DNA of 64,000 bases from positions 124,001 to 188,000 of the forward strand of contig NZ_QURB01000001.1 in assembly GCF_003402975.1 (NCBI RefSeq). The letters are read 5' to 3'. The position numbers and the translations under genes were made by a program. Under the pieces are notes generated by a model. The model was not told where the DNA came from. It ran no database searches and saw only the letters and a list, made by a program, of their open reading frames with translations. Below are positions 1 to 8,385 of the stretch, piece by piece. The stretch comes from Brumimicrobium aurantiacum (lineage in GTDB: Bacteria; Bacteroidota; Bacteroidia; Flavobacteriales_D; Crocinitomicaceae). The stretch's first letter is position 1. Every line of letters starts with the position of its first letter.

Positions 1-2
1 AA

Positions 3-17
3 AGACCATTGTGGTCT
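3..17. terminator. Short hairpin at left edge
   Basis: A perfect 6-bp inverted repeat (agacca, loop ttg, tggtct) lies about 50 bp before the first gene. No clear T-run follows, so it may be the terminator of a gene left of the window or a leader structure. Weak support. Confidence 0.25.
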
Positions 18-67
18 GATTAGCTTTGTAACAACAAACATTTACAAACTTTAAAAGACAAATTACA

Positions 68-634
68 ATGGAAAATTTAAACAACAAAAGAGTCGCAATT
101 TTAGTAACAGACGGATTTGAACAATCGGAATTTACAGCACCCAAAAAGGCTGTTGAAAATGCTGGCGCAACAGTTGATGTTGTGAGTCTAAACAGCGGAA
201 CAATTAAGTCTTGGAATGACGGAAATTGGGGCGAAGAATACCAAGTTGACAAAACATTAGATGAAGTTTCTGTTTCAGATTACAATTCATTGATTTTACC
301 AGGAGGAGTTATCAATCCAGATTTATTAAGAAACAACAGCCAAGCGGTTGATTTCGTTAAAGGCTTTGTGGAAGCAGAAAAACCAGTGTCAGCAATCTGT
401 CATGGTCCATGGTTATTGGCTGAGGCAGGAGTTCTCGAAGGAAGAAAAATCACATCATACTCCAGTATTAAAACAGATATGATCAATGCAGGTGCAAACT
501 GGGTAGATGAAGAAGTCGTAGTTGACAGTGGATTAACAACATCAAGAAACCCAAATGATTTACCCGCATTTTGCGATAAAATCGTAGAGGAAATTGCCGA
601 AGGTAAACACGAAGAAATGTCTGAATCTGTTTAA
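68..634 (+). CDS. DJ-1/PfpI family protein (class I glutamine amidotransferase-like)
   Basis: 188 aa, the full length of the PfpI/YhbO subgroup. The nucleophile-elbow motif AICHGPW places Cys111 and His112, and Glu18 in DGFEQSE is the conserved acidic residue that tunes the cysteine in this family. Relatives are annotated as intracellular proteases, chaperones or glyoxalase/deglycase-type stress proteins acting in the cytoplasm, and the substrate cannot be told from sequence. No signal peptide. A 14-bp inverted repeat separates it from the next gene on the same strand. The family is certain, the exact activity is not. Confidence 0.9.
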   Translation: MENLNNKRVAILVTDGFEQSEFTAPKKAVENAGATVDVVSLNSGTIKSWNDGNWGEEYQVDKTLDEVSVSDYNSLILPGGVINPDLLRNNSQAVDFVKGFVEAEKPVSAICHGPWLLAEAGVLEGRKITSYSSIKTDMINAGANWVDEEVVVDSGLTTSRNPNDLPAFCDKIVEEIAEGKHEEMSESV

Positions 635-675
635 CAAAAATTCAACACCAACAAATAAATACATATAACTGAATG

Positions 676-719
676 GAATCTGTTTCTATTTCTTTTAGAC
701 AAGTTATAGAAGCAGATTC
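676..719. terminator. Intergenic hairpin
   Basis: gaatctgtttctat (676-689) pairs with atagaagcagattc (706-719), 13 of 14 positions, loop 16 nt. It sits between the PfpI-family gene and the NAD(P)-binding gene, so it may end transcription of the first or be a small palindromic repeat. No strong T-run follows. Confidence 0.45.
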
Positions 720-771
720 TTTTCGATTTGGACTAAAAATTATTCAAACAAATTTCAAAAAATAACACATT

Positions 772-1410
772 ATGGAAAATCAAAAACAAAGCGTATTAGT
801 AGCAGGAGCAAACGGAACAACAGGAAGAATCGTTATTGAATTATTAAAAAAATCTGACAAATATGAACCCGTGGCTCTCGTTAGACAACAAGACCAACAA
901 AAAAGCTTCGAGCAATACAATGTTTCTACAATTCTAGGAGATTTAGAAAGTGATTTATCTGACACAATTAAAAATGTCGACAAAGCAATTTTTGCTGCTG
1001 GATCAGGCGGTAAAAAAGTGAAAGCTGTTGATCAAGAAGGAGCAAAACATTTCACTGATGTTGTAAAAAGTGCAGGAGCAAAGAAAATAGTAATGTTGAG
1101 TTCTATGGGAGCCGACAATCCTTCTCAAGCACCCGATTTACAAGAGTATTTAGAAGCAAAGAAAAATGCAGACGAGTATTTAAGGTCGAGTGGTGTAAAT
1201 TACAGTATCGTGAGACCTGGAGCGCTTACCGACAAAAATGGAGATAACAAAATTGAACTTCAGGAGAAAATTGGAAAACATGGCGAAATTCCAAGAGCAG
1301 ACGTAGCCAAAACATTGGTTGAATCACTTGATGACAATGTAAAAAGCAATAAAACTTTTGAAATCATTTCTGGAGAGGTGGAAATTGAAGAGGCTTTGAA
1401 GAGTGCATAA
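772..1410 (+). CDS. NAD(P)-binding SDR-like protein (NmrA/YwnB type)
   Basis: 212 aa atypical short-chain dehydrogenase. The N-terminal GANGTTG (residues 12-18) is the glycine-rich Rossmann turn; MLSSMGADNP and the YLRSSGVNYSIVRPGAL stretch match the YwnB/YtfG-like NAD(P)H-binding group, which generally lacks the classical YxxxK dyad. It is probably a cytoplasmic oxidoreductase or redox-sensing protein. It lies downstream of a PfpI-family protein in the same direction, which suggests a stress-response context, but the two are separated by a hairpin. The substrate is unknown. A good stem-loop terminator follows the stop. Confidence 0.8.
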   Translation: MENQKQSVLVAGANGTTGRIVIELLKKSDKYEPVALVRQQDQQKSFEQYNVSTILGDLESDLSDTIKNVDKAIFAAGSGGKKVKAVDQEGAKHFTDVVKSAGAKKIVMLSSMGADNPSQAPDLQEYLEAKKNADEYLRSSGVNYSIVRPGALTDKNGDNKIELQEKIGKHGEIPRADVAKTLVESLDDNVKSNKTFEIISGEVEIEEALKSA

Positions 1411-1433
1411 TCCTTGTTTAATTTTATAAGAAT

Positions 1434-1466
1434 TGGCCAGCAATTAATTTTGCTGGCTATTTTATT
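1434..1466 (+). terminator. Rho-independent terminator
   Basis: gccagcaa (1436-1443) pairs perfectly with ttgctggc (1450-1457) and is followed by tattttattt. It lies 26 bp after the stop of the NAD(P)-binding gene. Confidence 0.7.
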
Positions 1467-1562
1467 TCCCTCTCAAAACATTGATTTTTAAACATTAAGC
1501 TATTCCCCTCCATATGATAATAAGATTTGTATATTTACAAAACACTATAAAATAACCAAGCG

Positions 1563-2150
1563 ATGAAGTATTTATTAAAGTTTATTGGAATAGCCTTGTT
1601 AATTTTCACATTTGCATTTTCAGGTGTAAATGATAGAATTATTGTTTTAGATATAGGACATGGAGAGAAAGATACAGGAGCTAAACACGACCATATTAAT
1701 GAAAAAGATGTTGTTTTCAATATTGCTAAGAAAATCAAGGAACTTCATAAAAGTAAACACACTAAAATCGTTTTAACACGTGATTCTGATGCCTTTGTTA
1801 CACTTGAAGAAAGAGCTGAAATGATCAATAAAATTAATCCTGAATTTGTAATTTCATTACACGCCAACTGGCATTCAGATAAAAACAAAAAAGGAACAGA
1901 AATTTACATCAGCAATAACAATACAGAAATTGAAAAATCTCAAGAATTAGCTAAGAATATTTCCGATAGTTTTGGAAACAAAAATATTACAATCAAAAAT
2001 GCTAATTTCAACATTCTAACAAAAGTAAATTCGCCTAGTGCATTAATTGAATTAGGGTTTCTCACCAATGATGAAGAAAGAAAATTGCTAACTAGCGAGA
2101 AAGGTCAACTAGAATTTGCGAATGCAATTTTAAGATTGCTTAAAGATTAA
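1563..2150 (+). CDS. N-acetylmuramoyl-L-alanine amidase (Amidase_3, AmiC/CwlD-like)
   Basis: 195 aa. The protein begins with a hydrophobic signal segment (LLKFIGIALLIFTFAFS), so it is exported. Zinc-site residues of the Amidase_3 family are visible: His33 in DIGHG, Glu47 in NEKD and His100 in SLHAN, with the catalytic Glu163 in IELGFLTND. It should cleave the bond between MurNAc and L-Ala in periplasmic peptidoglycan, for daughter-cell separation or remodelling. It is a bare catalytic domain without AMIN or LysM modules. Its stop codon overlaps the stop of the convergent epimerase gene by 4 bp. Confidence 0.9.
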   Translation: MKYLLKFIGIALLIFTFAFSGVNDRIIVLDIGHGEKDTGAKHDHINEKDVVFNIAKKIKELHKSKHTKIVLTRDSDAFVTLEERAEMINKINPEFVISLHANWHSDKNKKGTEIYISNNNTEIEKSQELAKNISDSFGNKNITIKNANFNILTKVNSPSALIELGFLTNDEERKLLTSEKGQLEFANAILRLLKD

Positions 2151-3157
2151 TCCAATCTTCCTTTCACAGCATTTTCTACAGTTTCTTCAAGTGAATAAAA
2201 TGAATAATTTAATTCATCTTTTACTTTTTGATTACTGTATTTTATGGTGTTAAAAGCATTATTAGCGGCTGATTTTGTAATTAAAGGTTTTGAAAAAGTT
2301 ATTGCTGCCCAAAACACAGATAATCGCCAAGTGATCCCCATTAAAATAGGATGTACTTGCTTTGAAGGTGGTTTTTGACCTAAGTGTTTTGATATCAATT
2401 CAAATAGATTTTTAAAACTAGAATTTGCTCCAATACACAAATAACGCTGATTGAAAATATTACGATTCATCAATTCTACCATGATGTTGGCTACGTCTCT
2501 GGCATCAACAAATGAATTGGCTCCAGGAGAATAAAATTGAAGTCCCTTACTCACCGTTTTGAAAATTTTCATTGAACTTTCTGACCAGTCACCTGCTCCA
2601 AAGATTACAGAAGGATTCACAATAACGGCATTTAGCCCTTCTTCAATACCACGCCAGACTTCTTTTTCTGCGCTATATTTTGTTACTGAATAACCGCTTG
2701 TTTCATCGGTGAGTACCCACTTTCCATTTTCATCTACTTCTTGTTCTTCTGGAATATCTTTATTTCCTACAGCAGCTGTTGAACTCACAAAACAGAATTT
2801 TTCCACACCAAATTCAAGGGCTAAATTGACCATATTTTCAGTTCCATAACGGTTAATCTCCATCATGTGAACAAAATCTCTTCTGGCAAATGATACAATT
2901 GCAGCACAGTGATATATAATCTTGTGACCTTTTACAATTTCGCTTAGTTCTGGAACATTCAACACATCACATGCTACCCAATTAATACGTTTAAAGAATT
3001 CTTTTCCTTCGGATTTAAGGTAATAATCAAAACATTTTTCTACTGTTTTAATCTTAGAGGCATTTCTATAAATTGCTGTTATTTTCTCATGTTGCTGTGC
3101 TAATTTCACCAACAAATGACTTCCCAACAATCCCGTTCCTCCAGTTACAAATACCAT
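2147..3157 (-). CDS. NAD-dependent epimerase/dehydratase family protein (extended SDR)
   Basis: 336 aa. FVTGGTGLLGSHL at the N-terminus holds the GxxGxxG NAD(P) turn (residues 6-12), and SGYSVTK gives the Tyr156-xxx-Lys160 catalytic pair, with SSTAAVG as the Ser-containing strand before it. The architecture resembles the dihydroflavonol-4-reductase/3-beta-hydroxysteroid dehydrogenase branch of extended SDRs rather than sugar-nucleotide epimerases. It is a cytoplasmic oxidoreductase of unknown substrate. It stands alone on the minus strand and converges with the amidase gene. Confidence 0.82.
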   Translation of the reverse strand: MVFVTGGTGLLGSHLLVKLAQQHEKITAIYRNASKIKTVEKCFDYYLKSEGKEFFKRINWVACDVLNVPELSEIVKGHKIIYHCAAIVSFARRDFVHMMEINRYGTENMVNLALEFGVEKFCFVSSTAAVGNKDIPEEQEVDENGKWVLTDETSGYSVTKYSAEKEVWRGIEEGLNAVIVNPSVIFGAGDWSESSMKIFKTVSKGLQFYSPGANSFVDARDVANIMVELMNRNIFNQRYLCIGANSSFKNLFELISKHLGQKPPSKQVHPILMGITWRLSVFWAAITFSKPLITKSAANNAFNTIKYSNQKVKDELNYSFYSLEETVENAVKGRLD

Positions 3158-3276
3158 GTTTCAAAAATAAAGATGTTTTTTGATTTTAAGCGAATAATTA
3201 TTTATTCTATCCAATCATGCGAATAGTTTTGTGATAATAAATGAAGAGCTTATAGCATAAAGCCTATTGCTTAAAA

Positions 3277-3633
3277 CTATAAACCAAGCTCAATCTGTGG
3301 ATCCCAAAAATGTGCTTTAAAGTTGACAATTTTATCATCTACTACCTTAATCCCTTCTTTTTCGAGACGCTCTTGCATGGCTTCTGGCGGAACAAAGTGC
3401 ATTTTACCTGTTAGTACACCATTTCGATTGACAACACGATGCGCTGGAATATCTTTTTCTCTATGCGAAGCATTCATTGCCCAACCTACCATCCTACTAG
3501 ACTTTGCTGTACCTAATGCTTTGGCGATACTCCCATAAGAAGTTACACGACCTTCAGGAATTAACTTTGTAATTTCAAAAACCCGTTGAAAAAAGTCTTT
3601 TGTTTCACTGCTTATCGTGTCGAAGTTTTTCAT
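3277..3633 (-). CDS. Alkyltransferase-like protein (ATL, MGMT-related)
   Basis: 118 aa matching the C-terminal DNA-binding domain of O6-alkylguanine-DNA alkyltransferases: IPEGRVTSYGSIAKALG is the helix-turn-helix region and DIPAHRVVNRNG the active-site loop. In true MGMT the loop reads PCHR; here the acceptor Cys is Ala64, so the protein cannot accept an alkyl group. This is the defining feature of ATL proteins, which bind and flip O6-alkylguanine and hand it to nucleotide excision repair. uvrA is in the same window but 53 kb away. Monocistronic. Confidence 0.88.
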   Translation of the reverse strand: MKNFDTISSETKDFFQRVFEITKLIPEGRVTSYGSIAKALGTAKSSRMVGWAMNASHREKDIPAHRVVNRNGVLTGKMHFVPPEAMQERLEKEGIKVVDDKIVNFKAHFWDPQIELGL

Positions 3634-3753
3634 TTGTGCATAGTTAAATATTCGTTTGCATCCTTCACCGAATACTTTCGGCTTTCTTACTGCTTCTCTT
3701 TCTCACACTAAAAATAAAGAATGGGTTTGAGAATGAAAGCCTAGAAAGAAGTT

Positions 3754-4431
3754 TTAATTCACCCTAAACTTACAGTACTTAATAACAGAACCTTTCTTGG
3801 TAAATAACTCTTCGTAGTGTGTTTTGATTTTCAATATCTCCTGACTTGCTTCGGGTAATTTATGCAAATCATTATACACATCCCAAGATAAGAATTCACA
3901 ATCATAGTTGTGTTCTTCGATTTGCTCCTCTGTTGATTCAAAAAGCACATCGCTATCTGTTTTAAGATGAACAATTCCACCAGGCTTTAAAATTTTACGG
4001 TAGCGATCAATAAAAACTTTCGAAGTCAAGCGTTTATTTGGTTTGTTGGGTTGTGGGTCAGAAAATGTTAACCAAATTTCATCTACTTCATTTTGTTCGA
4101 AATAATAGTCAATAAAATCTACCTTAGTACGTATGAAAATAATATTATCCAAACCTTCATCCTCTGCTTGTTTTGCCCCGACGTAGATTCTATTTCCTTT
4201 GATATCTACAGCTACGAAGTTCTGGTTAGGATATTTACGTGCCAATCCAACGGCATACTCTCCTTTTCCACAACCGAGTTCAAGAACAATTGGATTATCA
4301 TTCTTAAAAAAACGAGAATGCCAATTCCCTTTGTAATCAATTTCGTTATTGAGTGTTTGATCTAAAGATGGTTCCAACACATGGTCCATTTTAGAAATTT
4401 CACTGAATTTAAAAAGCTTATTCTTCCCCAT
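3754..4431 (-). CDS. trmB: tRNA (guanine-N7-)-methyltransferase
   Basis: 225 aa. It makes m7G46 in the variable loop of tRNA with SAM. ELGCGKGEYAVGLA is SAM motif I, NFVAVDIKGNRI motif II, and EIWLTFSDPQPNKPNKRL is the TrmB signature with the proline-rich loop after the catalytic Asp. The N-terminal extension ending in NDNPIVLELG is usual in Bacteroidota TrmB. A TATTTTTG element on the minus strand (4452-4459) is a plausible -7 box 20 bp upstream. Divergent from the glycosyltransferase gene. Confidence 0.93.
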   Translation of the reverse strand: MGKNKLFKFSEISKMDHVLEPSLDQTLNNEIDYKGNWHSRFFKNDNPIVLELGCGKGEYAVGLARKYPNQNFVAVDIKGNRIYVGAKQAEDEGLDNIIFIRTKVDFIDYYFEQNEVDEIWLTFSDPQPNKPNKRLTSKVFIDRYRKILKPGGIVHLKTDSDVLFESTEEQIEEHNYDCEFLSWDVYNDLHKLPEASQEILKIKTHYEELFTKKGSVIKYCKFRVN

Positions 4432-4476
4432 TATTTATTAACTTGGTGGCACAAAAATAGAAATCTTCTTCCTTAA

Positions 4477-5463
4477 GTGCATAACACTCACATAAAATCT
4501 ATAAAAGATTCTCGCATTTTATTGAGTCCACTCAACTGGGGCTTGGGTCACGTTACCCGAACCATTCCAATAATCAAAACCCTTTTGGCCCAAAACAACG
4601 AAGTTATCATTTGTTGCGATACACAGCAAGAGGATTTTTACCGTAAATATTTCCCTCAACTTTGGTACATTCCTTTTGAGGGTTATCCATTCAAATTTCA
4701 AGGCAAAGGCAATTGGACTTTTGATATCTTACGCAACTTTAGTTCATTATTTTTATACTTAAAAGAAGAAAAAAACAGGGTCAATGATCTCGTAGAGAAA
4801 TTTAATCCCGACCTCATCATTTCTGACCAGAGATTTGGGTTCTTATCTCGAAAAGTGAAAAGTATAATCATAACACATCAAATTAATCTGCCCGTTCCAA
4901 AATGGAATTTTATTGGAAAGTTGTGGAACAAGTCATTATTATCAAAGTTTGATCAAATTTGGGTTCCAGATAATCAAGAGCAAGGCTTAAGTGGTCAACT
5001 CAGTAATGGATTAACCCGAAAGAAAAAGTATATTGGACCTTGTTCTAGATTCGAGCAAAAACACCCAAACGAAGTTCAAGAGCACAAATACGATTCACTA
5101 TATATTATTAGTGGACCTAATCCTTATAATTCGCATTTACTTGAACTTGTTTTAAAAAAGGAAGAGCGTTTAAAAGGGAAATCTGCCATAATTCTACCTG
5201 AAACATTAAAGATAGAACAACTAGAAAGTTCAAATTTGGATATTTATTCTGATCTAAATCATGATGATTTTTCAAACCTCATCAATTCAAGCAAACAAGT
5301 GATAAGTCGCGCTGGTTATTCCACCATCATGGATTTAATCGCTTTAAAAAAAGAAGCTATTCTAATTCCCACACCAGGACAAGTAGAGCAAATCTATCTT
5401 TCTAAGCACCATAATAGCAACAGTTTATGGACTTTTATGACAGAGGATGAATTCATTGATTAG
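4477..5463 (+). CDS. Glycosyltransferase, MurG-like fold (GT28 C-terminal type)
   Basis: 328 aa beginning at GTG (4477); no ATG lies near the conserved start region RILLSPLNWGLGHVTR, the nucleotide-sugar glycosyltransferase N-terminal motif. The C-terminal half carries ISRAGYSTIMDLIALKK and ILIPTPGQVEQIYLSKH, the MurG-type UDP-sugar-binding loop. It probably transfers a hexose or hexosamine to a lipid or cell-surface acceptor. It ends soon after the sugar-binding loop (TEDEFID), slightly short for the family. A 40-codon ORF in the +1 frame (5447-5569) overlaps the end, so a late frameshift cannot be excluded. Confidence 0.8.
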   Translation: MHNTHIKSIKDSRILLSPLNWGLGHVTRTIPIIKTLLAQNNEVIICCDTQQEDFYRKYFPQLWYIPFEGYPFKFQGKGNWTFDILRNFSSLFLYLKEEKNRVNDLVEKFNPDLIISDQRFGFLSRKVKSIIITHQINLPVPKWNFIGKLWNKSLLSKFDQIWVPDNQEQGLSGQLSNGLTRKKKYIGPCSRFEQKHPNEVQEHKYDSLYIISGPNPYNSHLLELVLKKEERLKGKSAIILPETLKIEQLESSNLDIYSDLNHDDFSNLINSSKQVISRAGYSTIMDLIALKKEAILIPTPGQVEQIYLSKHHNSNSLWTFMTEDEFID

Positions 5464-5964
5464 CTTGCTTTTTAGCGTAGTACTTTACGAATCAGGTGAG
5501 ATAAAAGTTTCTTTCGATGCTGAATCTCACAACAATTCATTAATCCAATTAGGAAAGCAATGGTTATAAAGCTGTGGAGTTTATTTTAAAGCCGTGGTCT
5601 TATGTCGCCACGCTGTGGCTGTAAAAAAACATTAAGTTTTTTTTATTAACATTCCACCCACGCTGTGGGTTGTAGGGCTCTAACAACAACACTAGTTAAA
5701 GCTTTTTAGATCCGTTTACTTGTTAAGTAACTACAGTTTTTTTTATACTCCTAAAATCACCACAGCGTGGTGAAATGATATTAAAAAAAGATAAAACCAA
5801 GAACGATGAAGCCACAGCGTGGCGACACATAAGAAAGGTCTTCACAAGAAATGCTTAAGACACTTATTAAATTGTTTCCTATCAATTTTAAATAAATTTC
5901 ACTACAGACATACGATACTTCTATGGCATCTCGTTTAAATTGCATAATTTAGCTCCATAATATT
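5464..5964. repeat. REPIN-like palindrome cluster (four CCAC-NNN-GTGG hairpins)
   Basis: This 500-bp gap has four short hairpins with the same core: gccac-gct-gtggc (5607-5619), acccac-gct-gtgggt (5656-5670), caccac-agc-gtggtg (5758-5772) and gccac-agc-gtggc (5811-5823). The first two have loop gct and the last two the reverse complement agc, so the cluster is two pairs in opposite orientation, as in REPINs. The same core recurs near 13.9 and 14.1 kb. No tyrosine transposase (RAYT) gene is in the window. The first 100 bp hold only the 5447-5569 ORF mentioned with the glycosyltransferase. Confidence 0.75.
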
Positions 5965-6399
5965 ATGCGCATCTATAAATACATATTTCTTATTGTTGTT
6001 GTTCTGTTTTTAGGATGCAACAAAAACAGCAATCACCCTGTTCCTTATTATTCATTCGACGAGAATGTCAATTTGACTTTACCTGCCTATTCACCATTGC
6101 AGGGAGTTGGAGGTTGGGCCTATGTTTCAAGTATTGGTTCAAAAGGTGTAGTGGTTTATAGACAAAGTATGAATAATTTTGTGGCATTTGATAGACATTC
6201 CCCAGCAAATGGAAGTTTAGAATGTGAAACTGGACTAGAAGTAGACGAAGATAACTTCTTGATTTTAAACGACCCATGTTCAGATGCACAGTTTTCGTTG
6301 TATGATGGCTCCATTATTGGAGGAGATACAGAATGGGGTTTACGTTCTTATATGGTAGAATATTATGGAGGTCAATACATTCGTATTTACAATCCTTAA
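5965..6399 (+). CDS. Rieske-like lipoprotein
   Basis: 144 aa lipoprotein: hydrophobic n/h-region followed by the lipobox FLGC (Cys18). The rest has the layout of a Rieske beta-fold: an N-terminal strand region, FVAFDRHSPANG, a central Cys in LECETGL, then LNDPCSDAQFSLYDGSII and a C-terminal WGLRSYMVEYYGGQYIRIYN. True Rieske proteins bind 2Fe-2S through CxH...CxxH; here the first motif is DRH and the second CSDA, so two or more ligands are missing and a cluster is doubtful. It is translationally coupled (TAATG) to the next gene. Confidence 0.65.
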   Translation: MRIYKYIFLIVVVLFLGCNKNSNHPVPYYSFDENVNLTLPAYSPLQGVGGWAYVSSIGSKGVVVYRQSMNNFVAFDRHSPANGSLECETGLEVDEDNFLILNDPCSDAQFSLYDGSIIGGDTEWGLRSYMVEYYGGQYIRIYNP

Positions 6400-7265
6400 T
6401 GTCATTGATTTCTTTTATCCAGCAATCAGTCTTAATGTTCTCATTATTGGTGCTACTATGTTGTACTTCAGCATTTGTATTTGGTCAAACAAAAAATGTA
6501 CTTTTCATCGGAAATAGTTTTACGATGAATAACCAAATGCCAAAAAAGTTAGAGCAAATGGCTAGTCGTGAAGGAGAGTCGCTTTATACTGAGCAAGTCA
6601 CAGTTGGAGGAAAAGGTTGGGACTTTCATGCAAGAAATAGTCAAACATACACCACTATAAAAAACGAGCCGTGGGACTATGTTGTTTTACAAGCCATGAG
6701 CTTTGAGCCACTTTATCCTGAACATGTTTTACAACAGAACACCATCAAAAATGGTCAAATAATAATCGATAGTATACGTCATTATCATCCGGATGTAAAA
6801 ATCATGTTGTTCATGACTTGGGGTTACAAAGAAGGCATATATATTGATTATGAATATCAAACCATAGACTATGCTGAAATGCAATCACGATTACAAAGAC
6901 AGTATATGCGTTTTGGAGAATTATATTGTTCAGCCATTGCGCCAATAGGTAAAGTTTGGGAAAAGACCAGAAGTTTATATCCAGATTACAATCTATATTC
7001 AGACGATAACTATCACCAAAGTGAATTGGGTTCTTATTTAATTGCCTCTACATTTTACAGTATGATTTATGACAAAAGTCTTCAAGACTTCACTCAAATT
7101 CCTTTCCGAAATGTAGCTGAATCACAAGCGAGAAACATAAACTCCATTGTTAGAGAAGTCTTACTTTATCCAGGACAAGACTGGGGACGAAATTTTTGGC
7201 TAGATGAAAGCGAAGTAAAATTACATACATCCCAAAGATTGAGTCGACACTTCTTCAGGTTATAA
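6399..7265 (+). CDS. Secreted SGNH/GDSL hydrolase-like protein (DUF4886 type)
   Basis: About 288 aa using ATG 6399, which overlaps the upstream stop as TAATG; a longer reading from 6333 would sit inside the upstream gene. A signal peptide follows (FSLLVLLCCTSAFVFGQ). VLFIGNSFTMNNQMP is block I with the nucleophilic Ser, and DDNYHQSELGSYL carries the D-xx-H pair of block V, so the Ser/Asp/His triad of the SGNH family is present. Relatives are esterases acting on acylated glycans, but the substrate here is unknown. Coupling to the Rieske-like lipoprotein suggests co-expression at the cell envelope. Confidence 0.78.
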   Translation: MSLISFIQQSVLMFSLLVLLCCTSAFVFGQTKNVLFIGNSFTMNNQMPKKLEQMASREGESLYTEQVTVGGKGWDFHARNSQTYTTIKNEPWDYVVLQAMSFEPLYPEHVLQQNTIKNGQIIIDSIRHYHPDVKIMLFMTWGYKEGIYIDYEYQTIDYAEMQSRLQRQYMRFGELYCSAIAPIGKVWEKTRSLYPDYNLYSDDNYHQSELGSYLIASTFYSMIYDKSLQDFTQIPFRNVAESQARNINSIVREVLLYPGQDWGRNFWLDESEVKLHTSQRLSRHFFRL

Positions 7266-7266
7266 G

Positions 7267-8079
7267 TTACTCCTCTACTTTTGTATTGGATTTCTTCTTT
7301 AAGTTAGACTTTTTCATACGAATATTGATAATCTCCACACCTAAAGAAAAAGCAATGGCAAAATAAAGGTATCCTTTTGGAATTACACCGACTTCATTAT
7401 TAAATACAACAGCATGTGAAACATGAGCAGATTCTGTGATCAATAAAAAGGCAATTAAAATTAGGAACGCCAGTCCTAAAATCTGCATACTTGGATGTCT
7501 CTCAATGACTTCTCTAATCTTATTGGCAAAAGCAATCATAACAATAATTGAAATTATAACGGCCGTAATCATTAAAATTAAGGTATAGTTCGAATTACTA
7601 TGTAATCCACTGGTCATTCCTACAGCAGTTAATATTGAATCAATAGAAAACACCAGATCAATAATCAATATTTGAAGTAAAACGTCTTTCAGTGTTTTTG
7701 GTTTAGACTCTTTCAGTTTTTCTTCTTTATTGGTTTCTAGTTTTTCCATTATTTCTGTTGTACTCTTATACAACAAAAAGAGACCTCCAAGCATTAAGAT
7801 CAGACTTTGAACGTTTAATTCAAATGAAATCCATGAACTTTCAACCACCCAAAAAGGAGTTTTCAATTTGGTGAGATAAGAAACAAAGAATAGTAAAATA
7901 ACACGCTGAACCAAAGCGAGTAAAAGCCCAATATTAGTTGCCTTCTTGCGTTGTTCTTGAGGTAATTTCCCCGCGCTAATAGAAATGAATAGAATGTTAT
8001 CTATTCCTAAGATAATTTCTAAAAAAGTTAAGGTTAACAATGCCATCAAAGCATCTCCACTCAATAAAAAGTCTATCAT
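7267..8079 (-). CDS. TerC family integral membrane protein
   Basis: 270 aa, about seven transmembrane helices. LEIILGIDNILFISISAGKLP and LIIDLVFSIDSILTAVGMT are the two acidic in-membrane motifs (GIDN and SIDS) that define TerC/Alx proteins, which are linked to Mn2+ export and to metallation of secreted enzymes. The highly charged loop EKLETNKEEKLKESKPK lies between helices 3 and 4. It is monocistronic and converges with the SGNH gene with one base between the stops. Upstream lies a nested palindrome. Confidence 0.9.
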   Translation of the reverse strand: MIDFLLSGDALMALLTLTFLEIILGIDNILFISISAGKLPQEQRKKATNIGLLLALVQRVILLFFVSYLTKLKTPFWVVESSWISFELNVQSLILMLGGLFLLYKSTTEIMEKLETNKEEKLKESKPKTLKDVLLQILIIDLVFSIDSILTAVGMTSGLHSNSNYTLILMITAVIISIIVMIAFANKIREVIERHPSMQILGLAFLILIAFLLITESAHVSHAVVFNNEVGVIPKGYLYFAIAFSLGVEIINIRMKKSNLKKKSNTKVEE

Positions 8080-8191
8080 GTTAGTTGTTTTTCATATCTA
8101 ATAATGGAATAAAACTAATCAACTTAATTGAGTTTTGAAGGGATAAGTTGAAATAATTGGAGATCAAATAAATTTTCATTGCTTCTAAGAA

Positions 8192-8360
8192 GATTCCTCG
8201 GCATTTTTATTCTTTGGCAAGAATTAAAATTTTGTCGGAATGACAGTCAGTAAGGTGGGGTTTCGGGAAGAAAGTTCCTCAAGTAGAGCTTGAGGAACTT
8301 TCTTCCCGATTTAAAAAACAAGCTCTATGTCATCCCGACAGAGCAACGCGACGAGGGATC
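8192..8360. repeat. Nested palindromic element (REPIN/MITE-like)
   Basis: The centre is a perfect 20-bp stem: cgggaagaaagttcctcaag (8264-8283) with its complement at 8289-8308 and a 5-nt loop. It is bracketed by gtcggaatgac (8234-8244) against gtcatcccgac (8329-8339) and by gattcctcg (8192-8200) against cgagggatc (8352-8360), each with one mismatch. The outer arms resemble the gattcctc...tcggaatgacg segment found again near 14.2 kb. This fills most of the 306-bp gap between the TerC and helicase genes; it may also end helicase transcription. Confidence 0.75.
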
Positions 8361-8385
8361 TAATTTGAAAAACTATAGTTCCTAA

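Noticed and set aside
5447-5569. 40-codon ORF overlapping the end of the glycosyltransferase
   Set aside because: Could be a frameshifted C-terminus, but it does not resemble the end of related glycosyltransferases; left as a note in that entry.
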